64,000 nt of DNA from Friedmanniella luteola (GCF_900105065.1 NZ_LT629749.1:558001-622000); one strand, 5' to 3'. Shown: positions 36,458-45,059, counted from the stretch's first letter. Numbers and translations: made by a program. The notes: generated by a model not told the origin, from the sequence alone.

Positions 36458-36703
36458 ATGCCCACCAAGAGCAAGCGTGCGGAGCGCGATATCCAGGATT
36501 TGCCACCCTCGATGCGCGAGAAGGCCGAAGCGCTCATCGCGCGCCTTGACACGGAGCCGGGTCTGGGAAAGAGGCTCGTTGGTCCTCTCAAGGGTGTCCG
36601 TTCTGCGCGTTTGGGTAGGTCGCACCGAGTCCTATTCGAGATGAATGAGGACGGTACTGCCCACGTTCTTACGGTGGTCCAACGTAAGGATGCGTATCGG
36701 TGA
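36458..36703 (+). CDS. RelE/ParE-family toxin
   Basis: This 81-aa protein has the RelE pattern: an N-terminal helix pair (AERDIQDLPPSMREKAEALIARL), then GKRLVGPLKGVRSARLGRSHRVLFEMNEDG and HVLTVVQRKDAYR. Basic residues late in the chain fit ribosome-dependent mRNA cleavage. It is paired with the Phd/YefM antitoxin. Its stop codon overlaps the start of the next gene by four bases, which is unusual for a two-gene toxin-antitoxin locus. Confidence 0.9.
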   Translation: MPTKSKRAERDIQDLPPSMREKAEALIARLDTEPGLGKRLVGPLKGVRSARLGRSHRVLFEMNEDGTAHVLTVVQRKDAYR

Positions 36704-38262
36704 CGAGTCGCCGAGACCTCCCCTCGGAAGGGCCAGAACGAGAAATATTTGTAACCGCTCTGAGCCGCATGAGTGCGCAGTGCCAATCTCCTGAGTTGCT
36801 AGCCGAATGCCCATTCAGCGTTGATCTCCCTACTGGTGGCCGAGGCTGTGGGGAGGAGTGCGAAGAACTGCTGAGCATCCATGGTCCTGCTCAGTACACC
36901 AAGTTGGATGCCTCTGACGAGCTTGCATTTCAGATTCGGCCGCGCATTCGTGCTAGTAGAGAACTCGTAGCAACTGTGGACCGCGCCTTTGACGCGTCCG
37001 AGGTCTACTACCGCGACAGCGAGAATGCGCAGCCATCAGGTTGGTCAACGGCCGCGTTATTCGTCTCTCTGAAGCGCACGTTCGAGAGGCATCCATTCGA
37101 CCGGACGTTGGAGCAGCACCAAGAAGTCGCGGCTTGTATGAGCGAACTAGCGCGGCGTGGATTCGACGTTGAGCTGATCGCGCACGGTCCGTTGGCTGAC
37201 AGCGTGACTCAGGCGATTGTCGGGAGTGTTCTCGGACGTACCCTGTCTGAAGCCGAGTCGTCGGAGAACCCCGATATAGGCGAGGTTGACAGCCGGACGA
37301 GTTTGCGCGACTCCATGTACGCCGACGCGTTAGAGAAGGGCGAGCTCGCGTCGGATCATGAGGTTTCAGTTAACGATCGCAGACTCGATCAGGAGACCGC
37401 TGCGAAGATTGTCTTCACCGTGGCTGGTGATTTCCACAGGCACGTGACGAATTGGTGTCGAGCGGCAAGCGTTGAGGACCTCCTGAGTTGGAACGTCTCT
37501 GCCGACGCGCAGGGACCGGCACCTGAAGGGCGCCCGGATCGTCTCGCGGTGTGGATGTTTGATCGATTCACGGTGACGTACCTCTCTGATTGGGCACCCG
37601 AGAGCCTGCGGCTTGAGTGGGCCTACCGGCGCGGGAACGAGAACTTGGCCCCGGTGAGTCCTGCTCAGATGGCTCTGCGGCATGTTGACATGGCGGATCT
37701 AGCCGACCGCGTGGCCGATCTCGCTGTTGCTGGTGACGAGCGAGCCATCCGCGATCAACATCTAGTGAGAAATGCAGCGGCTATGCTGAGGGCGGGTAAG
37801 CGTGACGCTGCTGCAGCCCTGTTTGAGGCTGTTCGACAGAGTGACTGGGACGATCCTGAGTTGCACAATAACTACGGTTTCTGTGTCCTCCCCGACGATC
37901 CTGGGGCAGCCCTTAAAGCCCTGGACCTCGCGTCGAGCAAGGGTTTCAAGGGAACGGTGAATGTTGCCAACCGCGCCCTCTGCCTGCTGAGGCTTGGTCG
38001 ACCTGTCGCTGCTATCGAGTTGCTCGAGTCGGCATATGAGATTTGGGACCAGCTGGACGCGGGCTCGTCTTATGTGTGGGGGATTGAGGAACCAGATAAG
38101 GACCGGTTGCTCCAGAAGTGTCCTAGGTGTTACCTCGTTGGGCTGGGAGCGCGTGTCGCCGAGTCGACGTCCGACGCGGCGCTCACCGAGGTCTGGCAGC
38201 GTCGTGAGCGTGAGTTGGTGCGGAAGGCGTCGCGCAGCGCCAGAACGGAGAACGGTCCGTAG
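36700..38262 (+). CDS. Unknown 520-aa protein translationally coupled to the RelE toxin
   Basis: The start GTG 36700 overlaps the toxin stop (GTGA). The N-terminus has a four-Cys cluster (C28, C37, C50, C54; CPFSVDLPTGGRGCGEEC) that could bind zinc. The middle is helical with no recognised family. Residues of about 345-460 look like TPR/Sel1-type repeats (ALFEAVRQSDWDDPELHNNYGFCVL, NVANRALCLLRLGRPVAAIELLESAYEIWDQL). No membrane segment or nuclease motif is seen. Coupling suggests it modulates or is protected by the toxin-antitoxin pair, or is a cargo effector. Function unknown. Confidence 0.75.
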   Translation: MTSRRDLPSEGPEREIFVTALSRMSAQCQSPELLAECPFSVDLPTGGRGCGEECEELLSIHGPAQYTKLDASDELAFQIRPRIRASRELVATVDRAFDASEVYYRDSENAQPSGWSTAALFVSLKRTFERHPFDRTLEQHQEVAACMSELARRGFDVELIAHGPLADSVTQAIVGSVLGRTLSEAESSENPDIGEVDSRTSLRDSMYADALEKGELASDHEVSVNDRRLDQETAAKIVFTVAGDFHRHVTNWCRAASVEDLLSWNVSADAQGPAPEGRPDRLAVWMFDRFTVTYLSDWAPESLRLEWAYRRGNENLAPVSPAQMALRHVDMADLADRVADLAVAGDERAIRDQHLVRNAAAMLRAGKRDAAAALFEAVRQSDWDDPELHNNYGFCVLPDDPGAALKALDLASSKGFKGTVNVANRALCLLRLGRPVAAIELLESAYEIWDQLDAGSSYVWGIEEPDKDRLLQKCPRCYLVGLGARVAESTSDAALTEVWQRRERELVRKASRSARTENGP

Positions 38263-38603
38263 GCAATTGCATAATCTAGGTCACCGCAGCAAGCCGGGGC
38301 GGCCCGCAGCGAAGCGAGGACACGCCCCGGTCGCCGAGCGCAGCGAGGCGCTTGATACAGAAGAGGTAAATTCGGCAAGTTGCGCGTCGCCGCCGGGTGC
38401 TGTGGTCAGGTGACGGCCAGTCGTGGCTGCGATGGATCGCTAGACTTCGCGGAAGCGGTCGACCGTTGTGGACGAGGGCAAGGGGGTCGGGCTCCCATAA
38501 GCGTGGGCCGGTTGTAGCGACAGTACGCGCGCTCGGGTTCCGCATGCGGGGGCGCAACTGCTAGCACACCAAGGGTTCCCCCTCAGGGCCACGGCAGCCG
38601 GTT
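38263..38603. other. Intergenic region between convergent genes of the element
   Basis: These 341 bases carry no convincing gene on either strand. The stretch GCAGCGAAGCGAGG...GAGCGCAGCGAGGCGC at 38308-38351 repeats the GCAGCGA(A/G)GCGA word but forms no strong terminator. Confidence 0.5.
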
Positions 38604-39200
38604 TCACTCGATGAGGCCGAGCTTCTTGGCTGTCATCACAGCATCGATACGGCGGCTTGTACCAAGTTTTCTGTAAACCTCTGCCAGCAAGCGGAACATC
38701 ATGCGCTCGGAGTAGCCAGCTCGATGAGCGACGTCGCTCACCGTCGCCCCGGCAGCGAGCGCGGACAGCCAAGCTAGCTCAGATGATGTTGGGGCTCCGG
38801 ACACGTTGGGTTCTTGCGAAATGAGGCGACGCAGAACCGGGACTGGTATTGTGGCGCAACCTTCTAGGATCGCGGCGACAATCCTGCGGAACTCCTCTGG
38901 CTCCGCGTCTCGCCGTACGACACCCACAGCGCCAGCGTTGAAGGCTCTAAACTCCGCGTCCGCATTGCTGTCAGCAAGTACAGCTATGACTGAGACATGG
39001 GGAAGCCTTCCCAACTCCTCTAGAAGGAGCCAGTGTTGATTCGTCAGCACAGTCAGCACTGCTAGCCGATCAGGAACGTCGAGGCACCACGAGTGGAGAT
39101 CGGAGGGGGTATCGACGCTCGCCCCGAAGTCGACCAGTGCTGCGGCAACTCCCAGCCGGTACACCGGGAGCGGATCGGAGATCGCCAGCTGCGGTCGCAC
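38604..39200 (-). CDS. LuxR/NarL-type regulator with a degenerate receiver
   Basis: The protein has 198 aa from GTG 39200, chosen for the GGGAGG six bases upstream; a TTG at 39206 is the alternative. The N-terminal 120 residues have a receiver-like fold (AISDPLPVYRLGVAAAL, HVSVIAVLADSNADAEFRAFNAGAVGVVRRDAEPEEF), but the strand that should carry the phosphorylated Asp reads LAVLTVLTNQ, without an Asp. The C-terminal HTH is complete (TVSDVAHRAGYSERMMFRLLAEVYRKLGTSRRIDAV). It is probably a phosphorylation-independent regulator of cargo genes. Confidence 0.85.
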   Translation of the reverse strand: MRPQLAISDPLPVYRLGVAAALVDFGASVDTPSDLHSWCLDVPDRLAVLTVLTNQHWLLLEELGRLPHVSVIAVLADSNADAEFRAFNAGAVGVVRRDAEPEEFRRIVAAILEGCATIPVPVLRRLISQEPNVSGAPTSSELAWLSALAAGATVSDVAHRAGYSERMMFRLLAEVYRKLGTSRRIDAVMTAKKLGLIE

Positions 39201-39383
39201 TGCCAACCTCCCATGGACACTTCCATTCGAGTCCTGCGCCGCCTACGGCGGACAGTACCGGACGTGTTGTCAGGTTCCTGCCACCGACACTGCGTCATGG
39301 ACCTGCAACCCAACGGCTCCCTAGCATCAAGGCGTTGTATCCGCGATCCCGGTCCACTTGCTCGGAGAGGTGTAGGTCAATCC

Positions 39384-39584
39384 ATGGTCGAGGGAAAATT
39401 CGAACCACCAATCGTTCGCTGGCCGGCTGACCTAGCTTCCAGCCACCAACCCGCTGATGACACTGAGGCTACCCTGCGGAGCGTCCAGAAAGCTGACCGT
39501 ACGTTCCCTCAAGTACCTGGCAGCCTGAAGGACCAGTTGACCGCGGGCGAGGATGTCGACTACTACTTGGGACCTCAATCCTAA
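39384..39584 (+). CDS. Possible small hypothetical protein
   Basis: A 66-aa frame from ATG 39384 (FEPPIVRWPADLASSHQP..., ending DVDYYLGPQS) is divergent from the LuxR gene and ends within the last bases of the convergent TIR-STAND gene. Ribosome binding is weak (GGAGAGG is 11 bases away). No family recognised; it may be a small acidic peptide or chance. Confidence 0.35.
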   Translation: MVEGKFEPPIVRWPADLASSHQPADDTEATLRSVQKADRTFPQVPGSLKDQLTAGEDVDYYLGPQS

Positions 39585-42500
39585 CTCAGCTGTTCGTTCG
39601 ATTGGTTGGCAGGGGCGTCAACCACGATGCCCTGAGCAGCCGCTACAACGGCGTCGTATCCACCCTGATGTTCTTCCGCCAGCATATCCTCGAGTTTGAG
39701 GAGACATAGTTTAACGACGCCTGGAGCCTGGGTGAGCCGTCGAGCCTCAGCGTAGGCCGCTCGCGCTTCTTCGCGGTAGTCGTCCGACCCGGCAACCGTA
39801 AGGCCGGTCAAAACTAGGCCTTCGAATTCCAGAGCCTGGAAGTTCTGGGGTTCTTTCCGGAGCGTCAGGCGGGCATATTCGAGTGCTTCGAAGAACGCGC
39901 CGCGTGCTCCAGCAACGTCTAGTTCTCGAAGGCGAGCGATGCCTAGGATAGCTTGAGCCCCCCAACCTTTACGAGACCCCGCATACTGGGCGGCAGCTTC
40001 CGCAGCAGCGAGCGCCGCGTCCCCGTTGCCTCGATTGAGCTCCACGAGAGCAAGAGTTCCATAGGCATTGCGCGAGATTTTGGGTGAGCCAAACCGAACT
40101 GCCATCTGAGAGGCACGACGGGCCAACTTCGCGGCACCCTCAGACTTGCCCTCGCAATAGCGCAGGAGGGCCAGAGCGTCTACAGCCATAGTGTCGAGCA
40201 GGTGATCGCCAGCGGCGCACGCCCTGGTGCTGGCACGCCCTAGCAATCCTACTGCAGACTTATACTCGCCAAGGTACATATATACCAAACCCTGGTTGTA
40301 ATTCAACTGGGCACGAAGATGGGGAGCCTCGCCCGTCGATCCTAGATAGTTCTCTGCCTCAATCAAGCCTCCTAGTGCCCCTTCGAAGTCCCCAACTTCA
40401 GCCCGGCAGAGTGCTGCGCCAATCAACGCTTGGGTGAACTCGGCTCGCGATAGGACGGGGAGGCGGTCGTCAACGGCCGCGCGATACATGGCTTCCGCCT
40501 CCGCCAGCCGCCCATCGTCGTAGAAAATTCGAGCGCGCATCAGCGTCTGCAGTTGCACTGCCCGCGGTCGCTCACCAGGCCCTAGCGCTTGGAGATGAAT
40601 TGCACCCCTTTCGACAGCGGCGAGGGCAGTAGAATGCTGTTCCTGTCTGCTCTTTGCGTTGGCGTATTGCGCCAGATTGCGGAGTTCGTCATTCGGATGC
40701 CCGAGCCTTCCTTCTACGGCGAGTCTCATATCCGATATGACGTCACTGTGCCCCCAGCCCTCGAGGTACTCCTCATCCACGTCGGACAGCTTCTGGAACG
40801 CTACGTGATATTCGCCTATAGCTAGCCGGAGTTCAATATCTCGCAAGTGGTATGAGAGGTCTTCAACTCGTTCAACCCCACGGCCAATCGTCTCGTCGTG
40901 CAACCAGTCCGCAGCTCGTCGGATTAGGTTCATAGCGCCCCCTCGCATCACCTCCAACTTGCTGAAGGCTTGGCGGTTGGGGGCCTCCTTGAGAATATGA
41001 GTCGCGTCACCTGGGGGCAGGTAGTAGTTGTCGCCGTCCCTCCGCACGAACCGTGTTTCGACCAAGCTGCTCAGTGAGGCCCCCACGTCGGAATTCAGCA
41101 GATGACTGAGAGCGCGATCGGGGACGGGCCGACCGAAGGCGGCCAGAACTATGATGGTGGAAAGAACGTCGTCCTCCAGTACGCTCATAGCAGCATTGGC
41201 TAGGACGCCTGCCATGTGACTCCGCCGAATATCCTTCAGACGGGCAACTTGCTCAGCTGGAGACAAATCTGGCCAGGCCAGACTTGCGTTGAGCAGCAAC
41301 TCGACAAGTCGTGGACTACCCGCTGTCAACTCATACAAGTCCTCGAGGTCGATTGCGGTCGCACCCGAATGCCACGCTGAGGCCGGAGTGGACCATGCCT
41401 GTACGAGCGGTCCAATTTCCGCTAGAGGAAGGCCCTCCTGTAGGTCTATCGCATCAGCCGGTTGGTACCCTTCGAATCGATCATTGAGGCGAATGGAACT
41501 GATAAGAATTGTGTGGACGGCGTGGTTGCGCCGGGTCGTGATGAGGTCAAGTAGATTACGGAACGATCTATCTCGGACCGTTCCGTCAGGACCGAGTAGT
41601 GCCTCGGCTCCGTCGATCACGTATAGGACGCGTCGGTTCGCCAACTCGTTGAAGAGCACGCTGATGGCGTCGTACCAACTTCCCGCTGCATCTCGGATTT
41701 GACGTCCTACTCGGTCGCGGTCGGACTGCTCATGGAGGCACTCAATCAAGTCCTCTATCACCGTAGCTACGCTAGCTGGGCGAGCGCCCCGAGCATCGAG
41801 GTAAACGAATGCGCTGGTATCTTGCAAGACGTCACCAGCTTCGATCATGGACTGAAGTTGTGATACCACGGCTGTCTTCCCTGCGCCAGGGGAGCCGGTT
41901 ACGACTGATAGCCGCGTGCTCGCCTTACCAATCCTGTCCACCAGAATGGGAAAAACTTCTCGTCGGTCGCGGAACTCGAGTGGCGGGAAGGCGGGCGCTG
42001 CACTGACGACTCTGAAAGACGAGTCGTCGAGTGGTGCTGTGTGCTCAATCGGGTTCGATGCCTGCCGTCCCGGTTGGCTGCCTAGTGCGCTTAGGCGTTG
42101 CAAGATCTCGGCGCCAATATCAATGATGACGTCGGATAGGAGCGCTTCTACCTTCTTCCCGCGGTGCTGCCTCAAGTCGATAAACTGTCGGGCTTGGAGG
42201 ATGGGAACTACTTCATCCGAAGGTCGGGCGGGGCGATCGATCTCGGGCACGTCAATGAAGTACAGCGGAAGTATCAGGTCCTCACGGCCAAGCTCTCTCT
42301 CGAACTGCCGGAAGCGGAGGATCTCGCGCTGGCATGCGTCGCTTCTGATAAAGCTGGGAGTGAGAATGGGGAGGAAGAACAAGCTTGTTTGAAGGGCGTT
42401 TAGGATGCGGTCGTCCCATTGCTCGCCCCAGCGAATGTTCAGGCGATCCTGGAAGATCGGGAAGGGCACGCCCGTTCGAGAACGCATCTCTTGACTTATC

Positions 42501-42589
42501 TCTTCACGAAGGTCGCTAATGAAGCCATGAGAGCTGCGGTCGTCGGTCCGGGCGTAGCTGAGGAAGGCACCGGATCGTGCTGTAATCAT
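39581..42589 (-). CDS. TIR-STAND-TPR protein, candidate immune sensor/effector
   Basis: In this 1002-aa protein, residues 5-165 form a TIR domain: FLSYARTDD, DRLNIRWGEQWDDRILNAL, LPILTPSF and SDACQRE, whose Glu89 is at the NADase catalytic position. A STAND NTPase follows with Walker A GSPGAGKT (about 232-239) and Walker B VLYVIDGAEAL (about 321-331). About ten helical TPR-type repeats fill 600-980. This is the plan of bacterial NLR-like immune proteins: repeats sense, STAND oligomerises, TIR consumes NAD or makes a signal. The start ATG overlaps the SLATT gene stop (ATGA). Composition is less GC-rich than the chromosome, as expected for cargo. Confidence 0.88.
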   Translation of the reverse strand: MITARSGAFLSYARTDDRSSHGFISDLREEISQEMRSRTGVPFPIFQDRLNIRWGEQWDDRILNALQTSLFFLPILTPSFIRSDACQREILRFRQFERELGREDLILPLYFIDVPEIDRPARPSDEVVPILQARQFIDLRQHRGKKVEALLSDVIIDIGAEILQRLSALGSQPGRQASNPIEHTAPLDDSSFRVVSAAPAFPPLEFRDRREVFPILVDRIGKASTRLSVVTGSPGAGKTAVVSQLQSMIEAGDVLQDTSAFVYLDARGARPASVATVIEDLIECLHEQSDRDRVGRQIRDAAGSWYDAISVLFNELANRRVLYVIDGAEALLGPDGTVRDRSFRNLLDLITTRRNHAVHTILISSIRLNDRFEGYQPADAIDLQEGLPLAEIGPLVQAWSTPASAWHSGATAIDLEDLYELTAGSPRLVELLLNASLAWPDLSPAEQVARLKDIRRSHMAGVLANAAMSVLEDDVLSTIIVLAAFGRPVPDRALSHLLNSDVGASLSSLVETRFVRRDGDNYYLPPGDATHILKEAPNRQAFSKLEVMRGGAMNLIRRAADWLHDETIGRGVERVEDLSYHLRDIELRLAIGEYHVAFQKLSDVDEEYLEGWGHSDVISDMRLAVEGRLGHPNDELRNLAQYANAKSRQEQHSTALAAVERGAIHLQALGPGERPRAVQLQTLMRARIFYDDGRLAEAEAMYRAAVDDRLPVLSRAEFTQALIGAALCRAEVGDFEGALGGLIEAENYLGSTGEAPHLRAQLNYNQGLVYMYLGEYKSAVGLLGRASTRACAAGDHLLDTMAVDALALLRYCEGKSEGAAKLARRASQMAVRFGSPKISRNAYGTLALVELNRGNGDAALAAAEAAAQYAGSRKGWGAQAILGIARLRELDVAGARGAFFEALEYARLTLRKEPQNFQALEFEGLVLTGLTVAGSDDYREEARAAYAEARRLTQAPGVVKLCLLKLEDMLAEEHQGGYDAVVAAAQGIVVDAPANQSNEQLS

Positions 42590-43071
42590 GGTTTGCTATC
42601 GCCCATTCCCGCTGGCGTGTCGGCCGACGCCTGTCCGACATCGGACCTCGGCTTGGTCACTGTCTTGAGCCAGCCGCTCATTTCGTCTCGCTCGATCGCA
42701 CTAACCCTCTCTGCTAGGAGACCGCTGCGCGTATTAGGATCCGCATATGGTTCAACACCCAGACGGTAGCGGCGTCGCTCTTGTTCCACTGCTTCGCGAG
42801 AACTCGAGAATCGGAGATAGTCCTCCTGCCAATTGAAGATCGCGCGAAGGCTCGAGAGGAGAACAATTGCAGCTCCTAGGATCGCTGTGATGATGGGCTT
42901 GGCTGGCGCAATTGCCACCGAGACGGGGATACTCGCTGCAACGATCTGGATCGCTACCGCTGATATCCGATGCGCCCGCCGGGAGCGGATGGCGGCCTTC
43001 CTATACCAGCCGTACGACTCGTCAGCAACCCGCATGGCGTAAGCGGAGTCTGCCTCGTCATCGCGTGTCAT
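42586..43071 (-). CDS. SLATT (DUF4231) two-helix membrane protein
   Basis: The protein has 161 aa from ATG 43071; a longer frame upstream lacks coding character. Two adjacent membrane segments (AVAIQIVAASIPVSVAI and PIITAILGAAIVLLSSL) are followed by the family hallmark FNWQEDYLRFSSSREAVEQERRRYRL and an acidic helix. SLATT proteins are predicted pore-forming or membrane effectors in nucleotide-signalling conflict systems. It is the first gene of a two-gene operon with the TIR-STAND gene, which it overlaps by four bases, suggesting a fixed stoichiometric unit. Confidence 0.85.
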   Translation of the reverse strand: MTRDDEADSAYAMRVADESYGWYRKAAIRSRRAHRISAVAIQIVAASIPVSVAIAPAKPIITAILGAAIVLLSSLRAIFNWQEDYLRFSSSREAVEQERRRYRLGVEPYADPNTRSGLLAERVSAIERDEMSGWLKTVTKPRSDVGQASADTPAGMGDSKP

Positions 43072-43114
43072 GGATCGCCTTCCCTCGCTCCGGTATGGAT
43101 GCCGGCTACACTGC

Positions 43115-43146
43115 CTGATAGGCTGTTCTTGCCTAACACCTATCAG
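43115..43146. promoter_or_regulatory. Perfect inverted repeat upstream of the SLATT/TIR-STAND operon
   Basis: CTGATAGG (43115-43122) and CCTATCAG (43139-43146) form an 8-bp inverted repeat with 16 bases between, 44 bases before the SLATT start codon. It is a plausible operator. The rest of 43072-43381 holds no gene I can support, only a CTGTATACAG palindrome at 43361-43370 next to the decayed XRE gene. Confidence 0.5.
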
Positions 43147-43381
43147 TTGAGCGGTGCTCCAGCCCGGCGTATCCCACGACGCCTCACTAGTTGGAGTTGA
43201 CGCCACCTCACTGCGCCTTTATACCTTGGCCCCAGTCTGCTCGCCTAGGGGGCGTCTCAAAGCACTGCGCCGAGACTGTGAGGCTTGGCGGGCGTGGCCG
43301 CCTCGCCCTAGCTATCGTGCGTGCGACCTGATCCTCTGAAGCCTGAAGCCGCTGTCGGTTCTGTATACAGGCTCTGGCCAG

Positions 43382-43735
43382 GTGAGCGCCTCCATCAGCG
43401 AGCGAGTTGCGGTTGCGCGTCGCCGTCGCGGGTTGAGCCAGGGGGTGTCGGCGACTCTGATCGGGCGATCGGAGTCGTGATTGTCGCAGGTCGAACGTGG
43501 TATGCGGTCCTCCATCGGCTTCCGGTGTTGATGGATCTGGTGGAGGTGCTGCATGTCGACGTTGGAACGCCTCTGGGCCCCCCTGGAAGTTGGCGCCTGA
43601 CGGACCTGGTCGCCCCCCCCCCCCCCCCCCCCCCCGGAACTGGACGACGTGCGCCGCTACCTCCATGGCTACGAGCACCTGTTCCCCGTGCGAGGGAAGC
43701 GACCTACTCCTGGAGGAGCTGCGGCGTTCATTTAG
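43382..43735 (+). pseudogene. Decayed XRE-family regulator
   Basis: From GTG 43382 the frame reads SERVAVARRRRGLSQGVSATLIGRSES and then TGA (43478) where the family has Trp. It continues LSQVERGMRS, shifts frame to LPVLMDLVEVLHVDVGT, then a GPPWKLAPDG-like stretch, a C23 tract, and finally ELDDVRRYLHGYEHLF. This order is that of the common actinobacterial XRE/TPR regulators, but a stop and at least two frameshifts break it, and the C-terminal TPR half is absent. Confidence 0.75.
43613..43635. repeat. Homopolymer of 23 cytosines
   Basis: Positions 43613-43635 are all C, inside the decayed XRE gene. Tracts this long are rare and length-unstable. The true length may differ in the cell or in the assembly. 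Confidence 0.9.
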
Positions 43736-43941
43736 CGGCGGCACGAGGACTTCTGAGCATGCCAGCAACCACTTGAGATTGCGGTGGAATCAACAGGGTC
43801 GGGCCGCAGCCGACTCCTCGGGACATCGGCCTCCATGAGCACCTGGGTCAGGCCCCCGCGGCCGCCGCGCACCGCCGCCTGATAAGTCGACCGGATCAGG
43901 GACGCGGAGGCTCTTGCACCTGGCGCTTATGGCGGCGACCG

Positions 43942-44649
43942 TCACGTGATCGGCTTCATGGACGCCCTGAATTCGGAGACCTGGAGGTCAAAGTGGCGGG
44001 TGAGCGGCCCAGTCGACTCATAGAAGCGTGCACTGTCGGTGGACTCTGAATAGGCAAAGATCCGGAGTAGCACGTAGTTTGCGGAATGATCCTCGCTGAA
44101 CGCTACTTGGTTGGGGGACACAAAGAAGGCCGTGGAGGCGGCCCCGCGTGTGGTCTTGACCTCTATGAATCGGTGTGACCGGTCAGGGGTGAACGACCTA
44201 ATGTCGTATTCGGCGGAGTCGCCTTCAACGACGGCTACGTGGGTGACTCGTTCGGCAAGGTCTGAGCGCCCGGCGGCCTGTAGGCAGTCTTTTTCATGCC
44301 TAAGCGCCAGCAGCTCTCCTGCCCGGCCGAGCTCCGCGTTTCGTGCTTCTTGGTCGGGGTGGCGGGCTTGGCTATGCGCGCCGAAATCATGGGAGCTTCT
44401 GGCCCCGCGCCGGATGGGCTGGGGCGGGTCTGTTCGTTGCAGGCCGCCATGGGGCGGCGCGGGAGGGCTGGCTCCATCATCCTCGGTCTAGGGGCGAGGC
44501 TCGATGCCGAGATGTTGCAGGGTTTCAGCCGGGGCCGGCCAATCCATGAGCTGCCACTGGAAGTGGACGGGCGCCTCCGTGTCCGCGTTATGGCTGAGGT
44601 AGCCGAGTGTGCCGCAGTAGACATAGGGGCGGGCAGGACCAGCTCTCAT
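43942..44649 (-). pseudogene. DUF3427/DUF3883 gene with an in-frame TAG
   Basis: One frame runs from ATG 44649 to TGA 43942-43944 and is broken only by TAG at 44488-44490 (codon 54). The first part, RPYVYCGTLGYLSHNAD...HFQWQLMDWP, resembles a DUF3427-type beta domain. After a Pro-rich linker, ARNAELGRAGELLALRHEKDCL and VVEGDSAEYDIRSFTPDRSHRFIEVKTTRG show the DUF3883 endonuclease-like fold (Asp and E-x-K). It looks like the C-terminal part of a restriction-type protein, truncated 5' and stopped internally. Two proteins, the second lacking a clear start, cannot be excluded. Confidence 0.65.
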
Positions 44650-44765
44650 GAATTAGATGGATTGAGTGCAGACGGTCGTCGTGCTCCATGAACTTGTGGA
44701 TCTGTGGGTCGGAGAGTCGTTGGCTTGGCTGGGACTGCCAGCCCGTACAGTTGCGCAGCAGCAGC

Positions 44766-45017
44766 GTGCGAGTCGGTGCTGGTGTGGTGGCTTCCGGCTG
44801 GGTGGTGCGCCAGCTGTGGCGGCTGCTGGTGGTGACCGCTGCGACCCCGGCCGCCCTCGCCGGCCTGCTCCTGGTCGTGATCGGCTGGCTGCTGTGGTCG
44901 ACGTCACCGTTGCTCATGCTTTCGACGTGCGCGCTCGGGGTCGGTCTGCTGGTCGGGGTAAGGCTGGTGTGGCCGGATCGCTGGCTGGCGTGGATGCGGC
45001 TGCCGACACGGTCGTAG
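44766..45017 (+). pseudogene. N-terminal membrane part of the FtsK-like tra gene, cut by TAG
   Basis: This frame gives VVRQLWRLLVVTAATPAALAG and LLLVVIGWLLWST, then LMLSTCALGVGLLVGVRLVWPDRW, that is two or three membrane segments. It ends MRLPTRS-TAG at 45015-45017. The next codons in the same frame (WRGWFVYRHRWAAA) lead straight into the motor domain at 45060, so the TAG interrupts what was one gene. The start codon is uncertain (GTG 44766 or nearby). Confidence 0.7.
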
Positions 45018-45059
45018 TGGCGGGGCTGGTTCGTCTACCGGCACCGGTGGGCGGCGGCG

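Noticed and set aside
43321-43838. Plus-strand frames of 113 and 151 codons through the C23 tract
   Set aside because: They encode poly-Pro through the homopolymer and shift between fragments of the decayed XRE gene; neither is a real protein.
44296-44691. A 131-codon plus-strand frame opposite the DUF3883 remnant
   Set aside because: The opposite strand carries the conserved DUF3427/DUF3883 motifs; this frame has no recognisable domain or start signal.
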